From the NCBI GenBank assembly GCA_900313005.1, contig ONZJ01000002.1:1380996-1444995 (forward strand): a stretch of DNA of 64,000 bases, given 5' to 3'. A program made the translations under genes and the position numbers. Source of the DNA: Rhodobacteraceae bacterium EL129 (GTDB lineage: Bacteria; Pseudomonadota; Alphaproteobacteria; Rhodobacterales; Rhodobacteraceae). The notes beneath the pieces were generated by a model. That model saw only the letters and a list, made by a program, of their open reading frames with translations, ran no database searches and was not told the DNA's origin. Below, in pieces: positions 47,946 through 56,557 of the stretch (its first letter is position 1; every line of letters starts with the position of its first letter).

Positions 47946-47977
47946 TTTTTTCCTACAATGACGACTAGCGTGGCCAT
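47930..47977 (-). CDS. ilvL: ilv operon leader peptide, 15 residues
   Basis: ATG 47977 opens a 15-codon frame encoding MATLVVIVGKKRMGR. Codons 4-8 are Leu-Val-Val-Ile-Val, the amino acids made through acetolactate synthase. GGAG stands about 10 bases upstream as a ribosome site. The frame ends 26 bases before the terminator stem and 96 bases before ilvB. This combination is that of a transcription-attenuation leader peptide. Its small size and lack of a homologue comparison keep confidence below certainty. Confidence 0.75.
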   Translation of the reverse strand: MATLVVIVGKKRMGR

Positions 47978-48207
47978 TGGCCTGCTCCCTCATGCTGCGT
48001 GTGCGAGACATTATGGGCTGGATTCGAGCGCGTCAACAGGGTCTGCTGGATTAAATGTCGCCTTGACGTGTAATTCTTTCCGAATGTTGCGCAAATGGGT
48101 GAAGTTTTGGTGATCCTTGTACGTTTGACGCAAATCCTCACCCTTCGACGCGGGAATCAGGCAAAGTGATGCAAACGCAGCACCCTATGACTGGATAAGA
48201 CTGAACC

Positions 48208-50100
48208 ATGACCAAACCTGACTGTGGCGATCTGTCTGCCGATGCCTGGGACGAGATGAACGATCCCCGGCCCGCAGAAAGCGATTTCGACAGGGTGGTG
48301 GACGCGGCATTGTCGCGCCGTGGTTTTCTGAGCGGGCTGGTGGCCTTTGGGTCAGGCGCGTCTGTCATGGGCGGTTTGCCGGGGCGCGGGCGCGCGCAGG
48401 GTAGCTCTCGCTTTGCGTTCACCCCGATTGCCAGTGCGACCGACCATACGGTCCAAGTACCGCAGGGGTATACCTGGGACATTCTTGTGCGCTGGGGGGA
48501 TCCGCTTTTTCCGGACGCACCCGCGCTGGATCAGGCCACCGGAGGGGATGCTGGATCGGCCCTGAGAGTGTTCGGAGAAGCCACCGACGGAATGGAAAGC
48601 TTCGTGGTGGACGGGCGACAGTTGATCGCCGTGAACCACGAGTTTGCTAATCGCCGGGTGAACTTGCCCGATGCCTCAGGGGGTATTCCACGTGACGCCG
48701 CAGATGTGCGGAAGCTGCAAAAGCTGCAGGGGGTCACAGTGATGGAGATCGCTGCGGATTCTGGGCGGTGGCAGGTCGTGCAAGGCAGCCCCTTTACCCG
48801 GCGCATAACGCATTTGACGCCAGTCGCTTTTTCTGGCCCGGCTGCTGGGCATGACTTGCTGATGACGCGTGCAGACCAAACCGGACGCGCAGGATGGGGG
48901 ACGTTCAACAACTGCGGCGCGGGCAAGACCCCGTGGGGCACCTATTTGACCTGCGAAGAAAACTTCAATGGCTACTTTGGCGCGACTGGTCCGAATGCGG
49001 ATGTGCCAGCCATCGTCCGGGAGGGCTACAAACGTTATGGGATTGGCGCCACGGGCTGGGGCTATGACTATCACAAGTGGGACGCGCGCTTTGACATCTC
49101 CACTTCCCCGAACGAGCCGCATCGGTGCGGCTGGGTGGTTGAGGTTGATCCTTCTGATCCGGGTAGCACACCTGTGAAACACACCGGTCTGGGTCGCTTC
49201 AAACACGAGAATGCCGAAGTGGTTCTGGCCTCGGATGGCCGTGTAGTGGTCTACATGGGCGATGATGAGCGGGGCGAGTTCCTGTACCGTTTTGTCTCGG
49301 ACAGGATTTACATGCCCGGACAGCCTACAGAGGGGCTGCTGGATGAGGGCACGCTTTTTGTGGCTACGTTTTCCGAAGATGGCACGGGACATTGGTTGCC
49401 CCTGACACCCGAAAGCACCGGCATGGCCAATCTGGCTGAGGTGCTGATGTTTGCACGTATGGCGGGCTCAGCTGTCGGGGCCACGACGATGGACCGGCCT
49501 GAATGGGTGGCGGTCAATCCGCACAAACCTGAGGCCTATTGTTGCCTGACCAATAACAAGCACCGGGGCCGCAAGGCCAATGCAGGCGGTGATGATATGA
49601 CCGTGAATGGCCCCAATCCGCGCGAGACAAACAAATACGGGCAGATTGTGCGTTGGCGGCCCGAGGGCGGCGATCATGCCGCTGATGGATTTGAGTGGGA
49701 TCTCTATGTGATGGCGGGCAATCCAGAGGTGTACGACAATAACTATGGCGGGTCCGATAATATCACGTCGGGCAATATGTTCCATTCGCCCGATGGGATG
49801 GCGTTTGACAGCACCGGGCTGGTGTGGATTCAGACCGATGGGGATGACAGCAACACCGGCGAGTTTGCGGGAATGGGCAACAACCAGATGCTGGTGGGTG
49901 ATCCCGACACAGGCGAGATCGCCCGGTTTCTGACCGGCCCCAAAGGCTGTGAAGTGACAGGGCTGTGCTGGTCTGCGGATCGGCGGTCGATGTTTGTGGG
50001 CATTCAACACCCGGATGCGCCGTTCCCGGACGGGGAGGGGCTGCTGCCTCGATCGTCGATCATAGTGGTGCGGCGATTGGATGGTGACACCATCGGGTGA
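48208..50100 (+). CDS. PhoX-family phosphatase, Tat-exported
   Basis: This 630-residue protein belongs to the PhoX (DUF839) family of calcium-iron dependent alkaline phosphatases. A twin-arginine motif SRRGFLSG lies near residue 37, after an acidic N-terminus, so folded export through Tat is expected. Family segments include VNHEFANRRVN near 137, TCEENFNGYFG near 250, KHENAEVV near 330 and the late NMFHSPDGMAFD near 525. Many roseobacters use PhoX to release phosphate from organic esters. I found no convincing Pho box upstream, so phosphate control is not supported by the visible sequence. Confidence 0.88.
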   Translation: MTKPDCGDLSADAWDEMNDPRPAESDFDRVVDAALSRRGFLSGLVAFGSGASVMGGLPGRGRAQGSSRFAFTPIASATDHTVQVPQGYTWDILVRWGDPLFPDAPALDQATGGDAGSALRVFGEATDGMESFVVDGRQLIAVNHEFANRRVNLPDASGGIPRDAADVRKLQKLQGVTVMEIAADSGRWQVVQGSPFTRRITHLTPVAFSGPAAGHDLLMTRADQTGRAGWGTFNNCGAGKTPWGTYLTCEENFNGYFGATGPNADVPAIVREGYKRYGIGATGWGYDYHKWDARFDISTSPNEPHRCGWVVEVDPSDPGSTPVKHTGLGRFKHENAEVVLASDGRVVVYMGDDERGEFLYRFVSDRIYMPGQPTEGLLDEGTLFVATFSEDGTGHWLPLTPESTGMANLAEVLMFARMAGSAVGATTMDRPEWVAVNPHKPEAYCCLTNNKHRGRKANAGGDDMTVNGPNPRETNKYGQIVRWRPEGGDHAADGFEWDLYVMAGNPEVYDNNYGGSDNITSGNMFHSPDGMAFDSTGLVWIQTDGDDSNTGEFAGMGNNQMLVGDPDTGEIARFLTGPKGCEVTGLCWSADRRSMFVGIQHPDAPFPDGEGLLPRSSIIVVRRLDGDTIG

Positions 50101-50346
50101 TTTCGGTGGTGACAGGCTGCGCCTGCACACGGCGAGGGTGGCGGATAGAAAGATCAGTGGATTAGGGCAGAGCTTGCTCAAAATTTGATGTCTTGGCTTC
50201 CGTACCCGGCTCTCAAGGCGATGCAAAAGGCCCACGTGTGGCCGGATATGGTCTGATTGCGACGTGATTTTGGCGGATTTCTTGGGGTAACCTACCACAT
50301 TCGCTTCAAACTGACAGCACTGTGACTGCAAGAGAGAGAAACGACC

Positions 50347-51174
50347 ATGCCGACTGTTTTGACCGAAGCTCAGATCGAAAGCTATCACCGCGACGGGTTT
50401 CTGGCTCCGGTGGATATCTTCACAGAAGACGAAGCCGCCGCATTGCGCGCCGAGCTGGAAGCGGCCGAGGCGAAATGGCCCGAAGCCTTTGAGGGATCGG
50501 CTCGCAACAATGCACATCTGAACATCATGTGTCTGGACCGCATCGTGCACGAGCCGCGCCTGGTGCAGGCGATGCAGGATTTGCTGGGTCCGGATTTGCT
50601 AAACTACGGCACGGTGCTGTTCATCAAGGAACCGCATGATCCGGGCTTTGTCAGCTGGCATCAGGATGGCAAATACATGGGGCTTGAGCCGCATGTGGGC
50701 ATCACCGCATGGGTGGCCTTGTCACCGGCCACAAAGGAAAGCGGTTGCATGGCAATGATCCCCGGTAGCCATCACGAAATCAAGGATCACGAGGACACCT
50801 ACGGCGAGACCAATATCCTGACCCGTGGCCAAGAGGTGCAGGATGTAGATGAAAGCAAGGCTGTGGCAACGGAATTGCGCCCCGGCCAGGCTTCGTTCCA
50901 TTCTGCACGGGTGATCCATGCGTCACAGCCGAACAACTCGGATGATCGCCGGATCGGCTTTGTGATCCAGCCTTATATGCCGCCGTCCGTCGAGCAGGTC
51001 ATCGTGCCCACGGGCGCACAATTGGTTAGTGGCGAAGATCCACACGGGAATTTCTATCGCCTGGACCGCCCCAAGCGAGATATGGACCCGGCAGACGTAA
51101 AGATGCGCGACAAGGTGAACAAGGAATGGGCCGATATCCTCTATCATGGGGCCAAGATGCGCAGGGATTATTGA
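50347..51174 (+). CDS. Phytanoyl-CoA dioxygenase (PhyH) family protein
   Basis: This 275-residue protein is an Fe(II)/2-oxoglutarate-dependent oxygenase of the PhyH family. The iron ligands are His and Asp in SWHQDGKYM near residue 104 and a later His in RVIHASQPN near 195. The 2-oxoglutarate-binding Arg is in RRIGFVIQ near 210. The start ATG follows an AGAGAGAAACG stretch. It is followed after 4 bases by the VOC protein gene, so the two are an operon. Ectoine hydroxylase and other PhyH members differ in substrate, and I cannot choose here. Confidence 0.85.
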   Translation: MPTVLTEAQIESYHRDGFLAPVDIFTEDEAAALRAELEAAEAKWPEAFEGSARNNAHLNIMCLDRIVHEPRLVQAMQDLLGPDLLNYGTVLFIKEPHDPGFVSWHQDGKYMGLEPHVGITAWVALSPATKESGCMAMIPGSHHEIKDHEDTYGETNILTRGQEVQDVDESKAVATELRPGQASFHSARVIHASQPNNSDDRRIGFVIQPYMPPSVEQVIVPTGAQLVSGEDPHGNFYRLDRPKRDMDPADVKMRDKVNKEWADILYHGAKMRRDY

Positions 51175-51178
51175 CCCT

Positions 51179-51562
51179 ATGAAATGTCACCAGATCACCC
51201 CCTTTGTGCCCTGCACCAGCTTGGCGGCACAGATATCTTTCTATCGCGACATGCTGGGGTTTGAGTTGGGATTTCAGGCTGAAAACTATGCCTTCATGCG
51301 CAGAGACACCGTGGCGATCCGATTGGTTGAGGTCTCAAACCACGTGGACCTGAGCCACCCAGAACGGGAAAATTCCTTTTACATTGATGTCACGGGGATT
51401 GATGCGCTCTATGACAGCCTGCGCGCGGGGCTTGAGACGCTGCCCGAGGGCCGCGTCCGCGCGCCCTTTGACCAGCCGTATGGCCAGCGCGAGTTTCACG
51501 TCGCAGATGAAGACTGCACGTTGGTGTTTTTTGGAGAAGCGGTGCCAAGTCCTGAAAGCTGA
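51179..51562 (+). CDS. VOC-superfamily protein (glyoxalase/bleomycin-resistance-like)
   Basis: This 127-residue protein has the paired beta-alpha-beta-beta-beta units of the vicinal oxygen chelate superfamily. The pattern starts PFVPCTSLAAQISFYRDMLGF and ends REFHVADEDCTLVFFGE, with a Glu/His distribution typical for metal-binding or bleomycin-resistance-like members. ATG 51179 lies 4 bases after the PhyH stop, so translation is coupled. A longer frame to 51146 overlaps PhyH without similarity. The function is unknown. Confidence 0.8.
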   Translation: MKCHQITPFVPCTSLAAQISFYRDMLGFELGFQAENYAFMRRDTVAIRLVEVSNHVDLSHPERENSFYIDVTGIDALYDSLRAGLETLPEGRVRAPFDQPYGQREFHVADEDCTLVFFGEAVPSPES

Positions 51563-51711
51563 CCGAAGGGGGCATCATAAGGCAGAAAGTTTATTTGAGT
51601 GTAGGCTTTGCGGACTTTGTGAGCTTCCGCGGCACCTGCTCCGATGACCGCTTTCTCTTCTTCACGTTTACCGGGAAGTTTCGGAAAACAGGTTCTGAAT
51701 ACTCTGTACGG

Positions 51712-52584
51712 CTAGGTCTGTTCGTTGAGCCACTTTCTAATGATCTTTAAGTTTGCGGGATTGCGTGGTTCGCGTGGGGCGACCACGTAGTACCCTTCCT
51801 CGGTAGTTGCTGAAAACGGAAACGGTTGGCAAAGACGATTGGCTTCGAGATCTGCTTCGACAAAAGGCCGGTTTGTCAGTGCCACTCCCTGACCTGCTAG
51901 GGCGGCGTCAATGGCCAAGGATGTCTGGCTGAAATTTGTTGTTTTTATCTCTAACGTTTTACCTCCTTTTAATGCGCGTTCGAGGAACAAGGGCCATTGG
52001 CCGTGGGAGTCTTCCAGCAGTGTGTGGAGTTGCAAGTCTTCAGGCGCAGAAATCGCGTGCTGGCCCGTTGCCAGCTTCGGGTGACAGACCGCGATCAGTT
52101 CTGAAGCAAACAAAGGCTCTGCAACAAGCCCAGGCCCAAAGGGCGGCTTTCCCTGCCGAATGGCTATATCAACTCCGTCAGTCTGAAAATTTGCCAAAGT
52201 ATTCGATGCATCAATCCGAACGCGGATGTTCGGGTAATCCTCAGCAAAGCCACCCAGCCTTGGGACCAGCCATCTTGTGGCAAATGACGGGGTTGAGCTA
52301 ATGGTCAAAAGGGCATCGTGCGGCGCGAGGTTTGTCGTGGCTTCGTCGATCATATCAAACGCCCTGCGAACCGGTGGGAGATACCTGCGACCCTCATCCG
52401 TCAGCGTCAGGCCGCGCGCGTGCCTTTCAAATAGCTTGACTTTCAACAGCTTTTCCAAAGCGCGAACATGTTGTGCAACAGCACCTTGGGTCACACCCAA
52501 TTCCTCAGAAGCGAGCCTGAAGTTTAATTGACGTCCAGATGCTTCGAATGCTTTCAGGGAGTTAAGAGGGGGCATGTTTCGCAA
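51712..52584 (-). CDS. GcvA-like LysR-family regulator
   Basis: This 290-residue regulator is of the GcvA-like LysR subgroup. It starts PPLNSLKAFEASGRQLNFRL, the helix-turn-helix is in ASEELGVTQGAVAQHVRALE (about 25-44), and the effector domain follows. The start is ATG 52584 or 52575. It is divergent from the SDR gene across 126 bases containing TGTAG-N5-CTACA. It probably controls the SDR. AT content in this pair is slightly higher than in the neighbours. Confidence 0.85.
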   Translation of the reverse strand: MRNMPPLNSLKAFEASGRQLNFRLASEELGVTQGAVAQHVRALEKLLKVKLFERHARGLTLTDEGRRYLPPVRRAFDMIDEATTNLAPHDALLTISSTPSFATRWLVPRLGGFAEDYPNIRVRIDASNTLANFQTDGVDIAIRQGKPPFGPGLVAEPLFASELIAVCHPKLATGQHAISAPEDLQLHTLLEDSHGQWPLFLERALKGGKTLEIKTTNFSQTSLAIDAALAGQGVALTNRPFVEADLEANRLCQPFPFSATTEEGYYVVAPREPRNPANLKIIRKWLNEQT

Positions 52585-52603
52585 GGGGTGTGATTCCCGA
52601 GAA

Positions 52604-52618
52604 TGTAGAATACCTACA
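52604..52618. promoter_or_regulatory. Inverted repeat between LysR and SDR genes
   Basis: TGTAG (52604-52608) and CTACA (52614-52618) are perfect arms around 5 bases. This is close to the T-N11-A type dyads bound by LysR proteins. It sits 20 bases before the LysR start and 93 before the SDR start. Confidence 0.4.
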
Positions 52619-52710
52619 CCCTTAAAGCAGAATTATTGATTGGTCAAACCGATGGAAACAGCTGATGTTGATTTTAGAAAACAACACTAACTAACAGATG
52701 GAATCTTTTC

Positions 52711-53418
52711 ATGGCTGACAAGAAAGTAGCAATAATCATGGGTGGCGGCAGCGGCATGGGGGCAGACAGTGCTCGGCGTCTCGCGGCTGATGGTTTCAAC
52801 GTCGCCATCCTGTCATCGTCTGGCAAAGGCGAAGCCTTGGCTCAGGAATTGGGTGGCATCGGCCTGACCGGCACCAACAAATCCAGCGAAGACCTGCAGA
52901 AGCTGGTCGACACAGCTATGGAGAAATGGGGTCGCGTTGATGTGTTGGTAAACTCGGCAGGTCACGGCCCGCGAGCGTCGATCTTAGAGATCAGCGATGA
53001 AGACTGGCACGAAGGATTGGAAGTCTATTTCCTCAACACTGTCCGCGCCACCCGCATCGTCGCGCCCATCATGATCGAGCAGAAGTCCGGTACAATCATC
53101 AACATCTCGACATTCGCGGCCTTCGAACCTGATCCGGTTTTCCCAACCTCAGGCGTCATGCGCGCCGGTCTGGCGGCTTATTCCAAACTCTTTGCCGATA
53201 AATACGCCGCCGATAATGTGCGCATGAATAACGTGTTGCCGGGTTTCATCGACAGCCTTCCAGAGAATGCGGATTTTATGGCCAAGATCCCAATGGGCCG
53301 CTACGGCAGCTCGTATGAGGAAATCGCCGCAACGGTGGCCTTCCTCGCCTCCGATGGCGGCGCCTACATAACAGGTCAGAACATCCGTGTTGATGGTGGT
53401 ATCACCCGCTCGGTCTAA
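52711..53418 (+). CDS. Short-chain dehydrogenase/reductase with altered catalytic residues
   Basis: This 235-residue protein has the Rossmann fold of the SDR superfamily. The cofactor loop is GGGSGMG at residues 11-17, NSAG is near 89, and the catalytic Ser region is INIST near 132. At the expected Tyr-x-x-x-Lys position it reads SGVMR (in FPTSGVMRAGLAAY), so both Tyr and Lys are replaced. The following VLPGFIDSLPE and ITGQNIRVDGG segments are well kept. It may be an atypical SDR or a non-enzymatic member. It is divergent from a LysR gene that probably regulates it. Confidence 0.82.
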   Translation: MADKKVAIIMGGGSGMGADSARRLAADGFNVAILSSSGKGEALAQELGGIGLTGTNKSSEDLQKLVDTAMEKWGRVDVLVNSAGHGPRASILEISDEDWHEGLEVYFLNTVRATRIVAPIMIEQKSGTIINISTFAAFEPDPVFPTSGVMRAGLAAYSKLFADKYAADNVRMNNVLPGFIDSLPENADFMAKIPMGRYGSSYEEIAATVAFLASDGGAYITGQNIRVDGGITRSV

Positions 53419-53474
53419 TCCGAGCTCTCGCGACTCTGGCAAAAGCTGACATTTAAAATGAGTGAGGAAACCAG

Positions 53475-53876
53475 TCAGCTTGCTTCGATTTCGTTCGCGA
53501 CGGAGACATCGCGATCCTCTTCGGGTACGTCCAATGTGGACCAGGTTTCATCCTTGGCCGGCGGTGGAGGGGTGTCGCAGGTTTTCTTGTGAATCACCAC
53601 CTTGGCGATGAAGTTCGCCGATATCGGAGCTGTGACGAACAGGAACGCCATGATCAACAGCTCGTGGATCGACCAGCCGCCGCCGAAGACATAGGAATAG
53701 AGCATCGAGGCTGCCAGCAGAGACCCCACGCCCACGGTGCCCACCTTGGTTGGGGCATGCAGACGGGTCATGGAATCTTTGAATTTCAGCAGGCCGATCG
53801 AGCCCACCAGCGAAAAGATGGCCCCGACCAGCAGGCAGAGCGCGATGACATAGGTGGCGAGGGTCTCGAACATCAT
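53475..53876 (-). CDS. mrpG: Mrp Na+/H+ antiporter subunit G
   Basis: This 133-residue protein has three membrane helices (about 8-28, 40-60, 65-90). The family segment GSIGLLKFKDSMTRLHAPTK lies near residue 26. A soluble acidic tail of about 35 residues follows, longer than in many MrpG proteins. MrpG is a small subunit of the multisubunit antiporter that expels Na+ in exchange for H+. It is the last gene of the operon, overlapping mrpF by 4 bases. Also called MnhG or PhaG. Confidence 0.9.
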   Translation of the reverse strand: MMFETLATYVIALCLLVGAIFSLVGSIGLLKFKDSMTRLHAPTKVGTVGVGSLLAASMLYSYVFGGGWSIHELLIMAFLFVTAPISANFIAKVVIHKKTCDTPPPPAKDETWSTLDVPEEDRDVSVANEIEAS

Positions 53877-54160
53877 TCGATAATATCCCCCCGCAATACG
53901 AAACGCGCATAGGCCACTGTCGACACGAAGCCGAGCATGGCAATGATCATTGAGGCCTCGAAGTAAATGCGTGTGCCTTGGGCGATGCCCAGCAGGATAA
54001 TCAACCCGATGGCGTTTACCACCATCGTATCCAGAGCCAGGATGCGGTCCCCGGTGTCGGGTCCGATGACAAGCCGGATCATGGCCAGCACCTGCGCCAG
54101 TGCCACAGACACAAACGAGATGACGAGGGCAATATCCAGAAGGGTGTCGGCAGGGATCAT
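53873..54160 (-). CDS. mrpF: Mrp Na+/H+ antiporter subunit F
   Basis: This 95-residue protein has three membrane helices. The family pattern RLVIGPDTGDRILALDTMVVN lies near residue 30. MrpF is needed for assembly and activity of the antiporter. It overlaps mrpE by 4 bases upstream and mrpG by 4 bases downstream, which indicates coupled translation at fixed stoichiometry. Confidence 0.9.
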   Translation of the reverse strand: MIPADTLLDIALVISFVSVALAQVLAMIRLVIGPDTGDRILALDTMVVNAIGLIILLGIAQGTRIYFEASMIIAMLGFVSTVAYARFVLRGDIIE

Positions 54161-54657
54161 GTGAATATCTCCATCAAACGGCGCTCATAGCGGTTCTTGA
54201 TCTGGTCGCGCACCTCGTCTGGGTCTGGGGCGTCGAGGGCATGTACCAATAGGCTGTGGCCCTCGTTCGACATGTCGGCAGAGACCGTTCCAGGGGTCAG
54301 CGTGATGGTGCCTGCAAGAATGCTGATGGCTTCGGGATGTTTCAGTTCCAGCGGGATGACCACCCAGGCCGGACGCAGCTTCGAGTTGGGCCGCGTCAGC
54401 ACGATCCAGGCCACCTGAACGTTGGCGATCAGGATATCCCACATCACCATGATCACATATGGGATCATCGGAAGGAGGCGAAAATTGATCGGCCGGTCGG
54501 GCCACCAGACAGCGGTGGCCCGGGGAATGATGATGCCCAGGATCAACCCGAAGACCACCATGCCCGATGTCACGCTGTTTTGCAGCAGGACCCAAACAAC
54601 CGTTAGCAGAAGGGTGAGGAACGGATGCGGAAACAGCCAGCGAAATACCTTTGTCAT
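54157..54657 (-). CDS. mrpE: Mrp Na+/H+ antiporter subunit E
   Basis: This 166-residue protein has two N-terminal membrane segments (about 10-50) and a cytoplasmic C-terminal domain. Family features include GLILGIIIPR near residue 37, VIPLELKHPEAISILAGTIT near 100, and the late LVHALDAPD. MrpE stabilises the complex. It is separated from mrpD by one base and overlaps mrpF by 4 bases. Confidence 0.9.
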   Translation of the reverse strand: MTKVFRWLFPHPFLTLLLTVVWVLLQNSVTSGMVVFGLILGIIIPRATAVWWPDRPINFRLLPMIPYVIMVMWDILIANVQVAWIVLTRPNSKLRPAWVVIPLELKHPEAISILAGTITLTPGTVSADMSNEGHSLLVHALDAPDPDEVRDQIKNRYERRLMEIFT

Positions 54658-54658
54658 C

Positions 54659-56203
54659 TCAATGTGCCTCCTCTTTCGCGCCGCTCAGTTTACCGGGAGT
54701 GTCCAACACGGATGAAACATAGCGATCCGGTGCAAAAAGCTGCGTTGCCATTTCGCCCATGTATTTGTGGACCTGTCCGGCGAAGACCGTATGGGCCACC
54801 AGCAGGGCCAGTAGCCCACCCACCGCGACGTAGGACAGGGCGGCAGGGCGCGGGGCAACCGGGTCTGTCTCAGTGCGTTCAACACTGACCGATTTCCAGA
54901 ACACTGTGCTGCCCGCGCGGGCAAAGCCAACGACGCTGATCAAGCTGGCGCTCAGGACAATTGCCCAGGTCCAGACCATCAGGGGCGACGCAACGGCGGC
55001 ATCTAGGATCATGAGCTTGCCGACGAAGCCTGACAGTGGCGGCAAGCCGGTCATGGCAATCGCCCCGGTAAAGTAAAGCGCTGCGGTCAGGGCAGCCCCC
55101 GATACAGGTGGACGTGCTTGCAGATGTAGGCTGTCGCGGCCTGCGCGGGTCAGATCGACGATCAGGAACAGCGCGGCTGCGGCCAAGGTGGAATGTACGA
55201 TGTAATACAGCGCCGCCGCGATGCTCACCGGCGTGAACATCGAGATCGCAACCATGACCATACCCATGGACCCGATGACCGCGAAGGCCACCAACCGGTC
55301 AAGCTTGCGTGCCGCCAGCACTCCGACCATGCCAAGCGCCAGCGAAAGCAACGCGGCTGGCAGAAGCCAAAGCCCATGCAACCCGGCTGTCACCTCTAGA
55401 TCAGGCGGGAAGATCATGGTGTAGACACGGATGATCGCGTAAGCGCCCACTTTGGTCATGATCGCAAAAAGGGCGGCGACGGGCGGCGGCGCTTCGGCAT
55501 AGCTTGAGGGGAGCCAGAAATGCAGCGGCACCAAGGCCGCCTTGATGGCAAAGACCAACAGCAACAGGACCGATGCGATGCGGATGCCGACGCTGGCGGC
55601 GGGGTCGATCAGCGTCACCCGTTGCGCCAGGTCTGCCATGTTCAGCGTGCCCGTCTCGGCATAGATCGCACCCAGTGCAAACAGAAACAGTGTCGAACCC
55701 AGCAAGTTATAGAGTACATACTGCACGCCCGCGCGCAGCCGCGCATTGCCACCCGCATGGATCATCAGCCCGTAGGACGCAATCAACAGCACCTCGAAAA
55801 ACACGAAGAGGTTGAACAGGTCTCCGGTCAGGAAAGCGCCCATGATGCCCATAAGCTGGAACTGGAAGAGCGCATGGAAATGCCTCCCTCGATCGTCCCA
55901 GCCCGATCCGATCGAATAGAGCATCACAAAAAGCGCCAGGACCGAGGTTAAAAGCACCATCATCGTCGAAAGCCGGTCACCGACAACAACAATCCCGAAA
56001 GGTGCCGCCCAATCGCCCAAGCGATAGGAGATGACGGTGCCGTCTGATGTCACCCATGCAATACCAGCCGTAACGGCAATCAGCGCCAGGATACCAGCCA
56101 CGGACAAGACCCGTTGAATGCCGATATGATACCGTGCTGACAGTACAATAAACGGGGCCAGGATGGCCGGCAGGACGACAGGAAGGATGATCCAATGGGT
56201 CAT
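54659..56203 (-). CDS. mrpD: Mrp Na+/H+ antiporter subunit D
   Basis: This 514-residue membrane protein has about 14 helices and is related to proton-pumping subunits of complex I. The conserved ion-path residues appear in LFVFFEVLLIASYGLM (Glu), FAIKAALVPLHFWLP (Lys) and later Lys/His-containing helices. MrpD and MrpA form the likely ion channels. The C-terminus carries a short cytoplasmic tail. It overlaps mrpC by 4 bases. Confidence 0.92.
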   Translation of the reverse strand: MTHWIILPVVLPAILAPFIVLSARYHIGIQRVLSVAGILALIAVTAGIAWVTSDGTVISYRLGDWAAPFGIVVVGDRLSTMMVLLTSVLALFVMLYSIGSGWDDRGRHFHALFQFQLMGIMGAFLTGDLFNLFVFFEVLLIASYGLMIHAGGNARLRAGVQYVLYNLLGSTLFLFALGAIYAETGTLNMADLAQRVTLIDPAASVGIRIASVLLLLVFAIKAALVPLHFWLPSSYAEAPPPVAALFAIMTKVGAYAIIRVYTMIFPPDLEVTAGLHGLWLLPAALLSLALGMVGVLAARKLDRLVAFAVIGSMGMVMVAISMFTPVSIAAALYYIVHSTLAAAALFLIVDLTRAGRDSLHLQARPPVSGAALTAALYFTGAIAMTGLPPLSGFVGKLMILDAAVASPLMVWTWAIVLSASLISVVGFARAGSTVFWKSVSVERTETDPVAPRPAALSYVAVGGLLALLVAHTVFAGQVHKYMGEMATQLFAPDRYVSSVLDTPGKLSGAKEEAH

Positions 56204-56556
56204 TGCGCGTCCTCCGGCATGGGGTCACCGTGGTCTGCCATGTCATCCACGTGATCGTCGTCCGAGCCCAGATAGGCCCCCAGCGCGATCATCACGATCA
56301 CCGCCGTCATCCCGAACGAGATCACGATGGCGGTCAGCACCAGGGCTTGCGGCAGCGGATCGGTATAGGTCTCGACCCCCTTGATCAGAATCGGAGACGC
56401 CCCAACCGTCAGCCGCCCCGAGGCGAAGAGGAACACATTAACCGCATATGTCAGCAAGGACACTCCCATAATTACAGGGAAGGTACGCAGCCGCAGCACA
56501 AGGTAAAGCCCGGCGGCGGTCAGGATGCCAATGGCAGAGGCGACAAGCAGTTCCAT
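56200..56556 (-). CDS. mrpC: Mrp Na+/H+ antiporter subunit C
   Basis: This 118-residue protein has three membrane helices and is related to NuoK of complex I. The Glu in KGVETYTDPLPQALVLTAIV near residue 61 is typical. The C-terminal tail (about 96-118) is strongly acidic, with many Asp and His. ATG 56556 is chosen because the family start MELLVASAIGIL lies there; the frame extends further but overlaps mrpA. It starts 1 base after the mrpA stop... the genes are tightly packed. Confidence 0.9.
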   Translation of the reverse strand: MELLVASAIGILTAAGLYLVLRLRTFPVIMGVSLLTYAVNVFLFASGRLTVGASPILIKGVETYTDPLPQALVLTAIVISFGMTAVIVMIALGAYLGSDDDHVDDMADHGDPMPEDAQ

Positions 56557-56557
56557 G

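Noticed and set aside
48050..48207. Pho box upstream of the PhoX-family gene
   Set aside because: The nearest candidate (TTTGACGCAAATCC near 48124) matches the Pho box poorly, and no second repeat is present.
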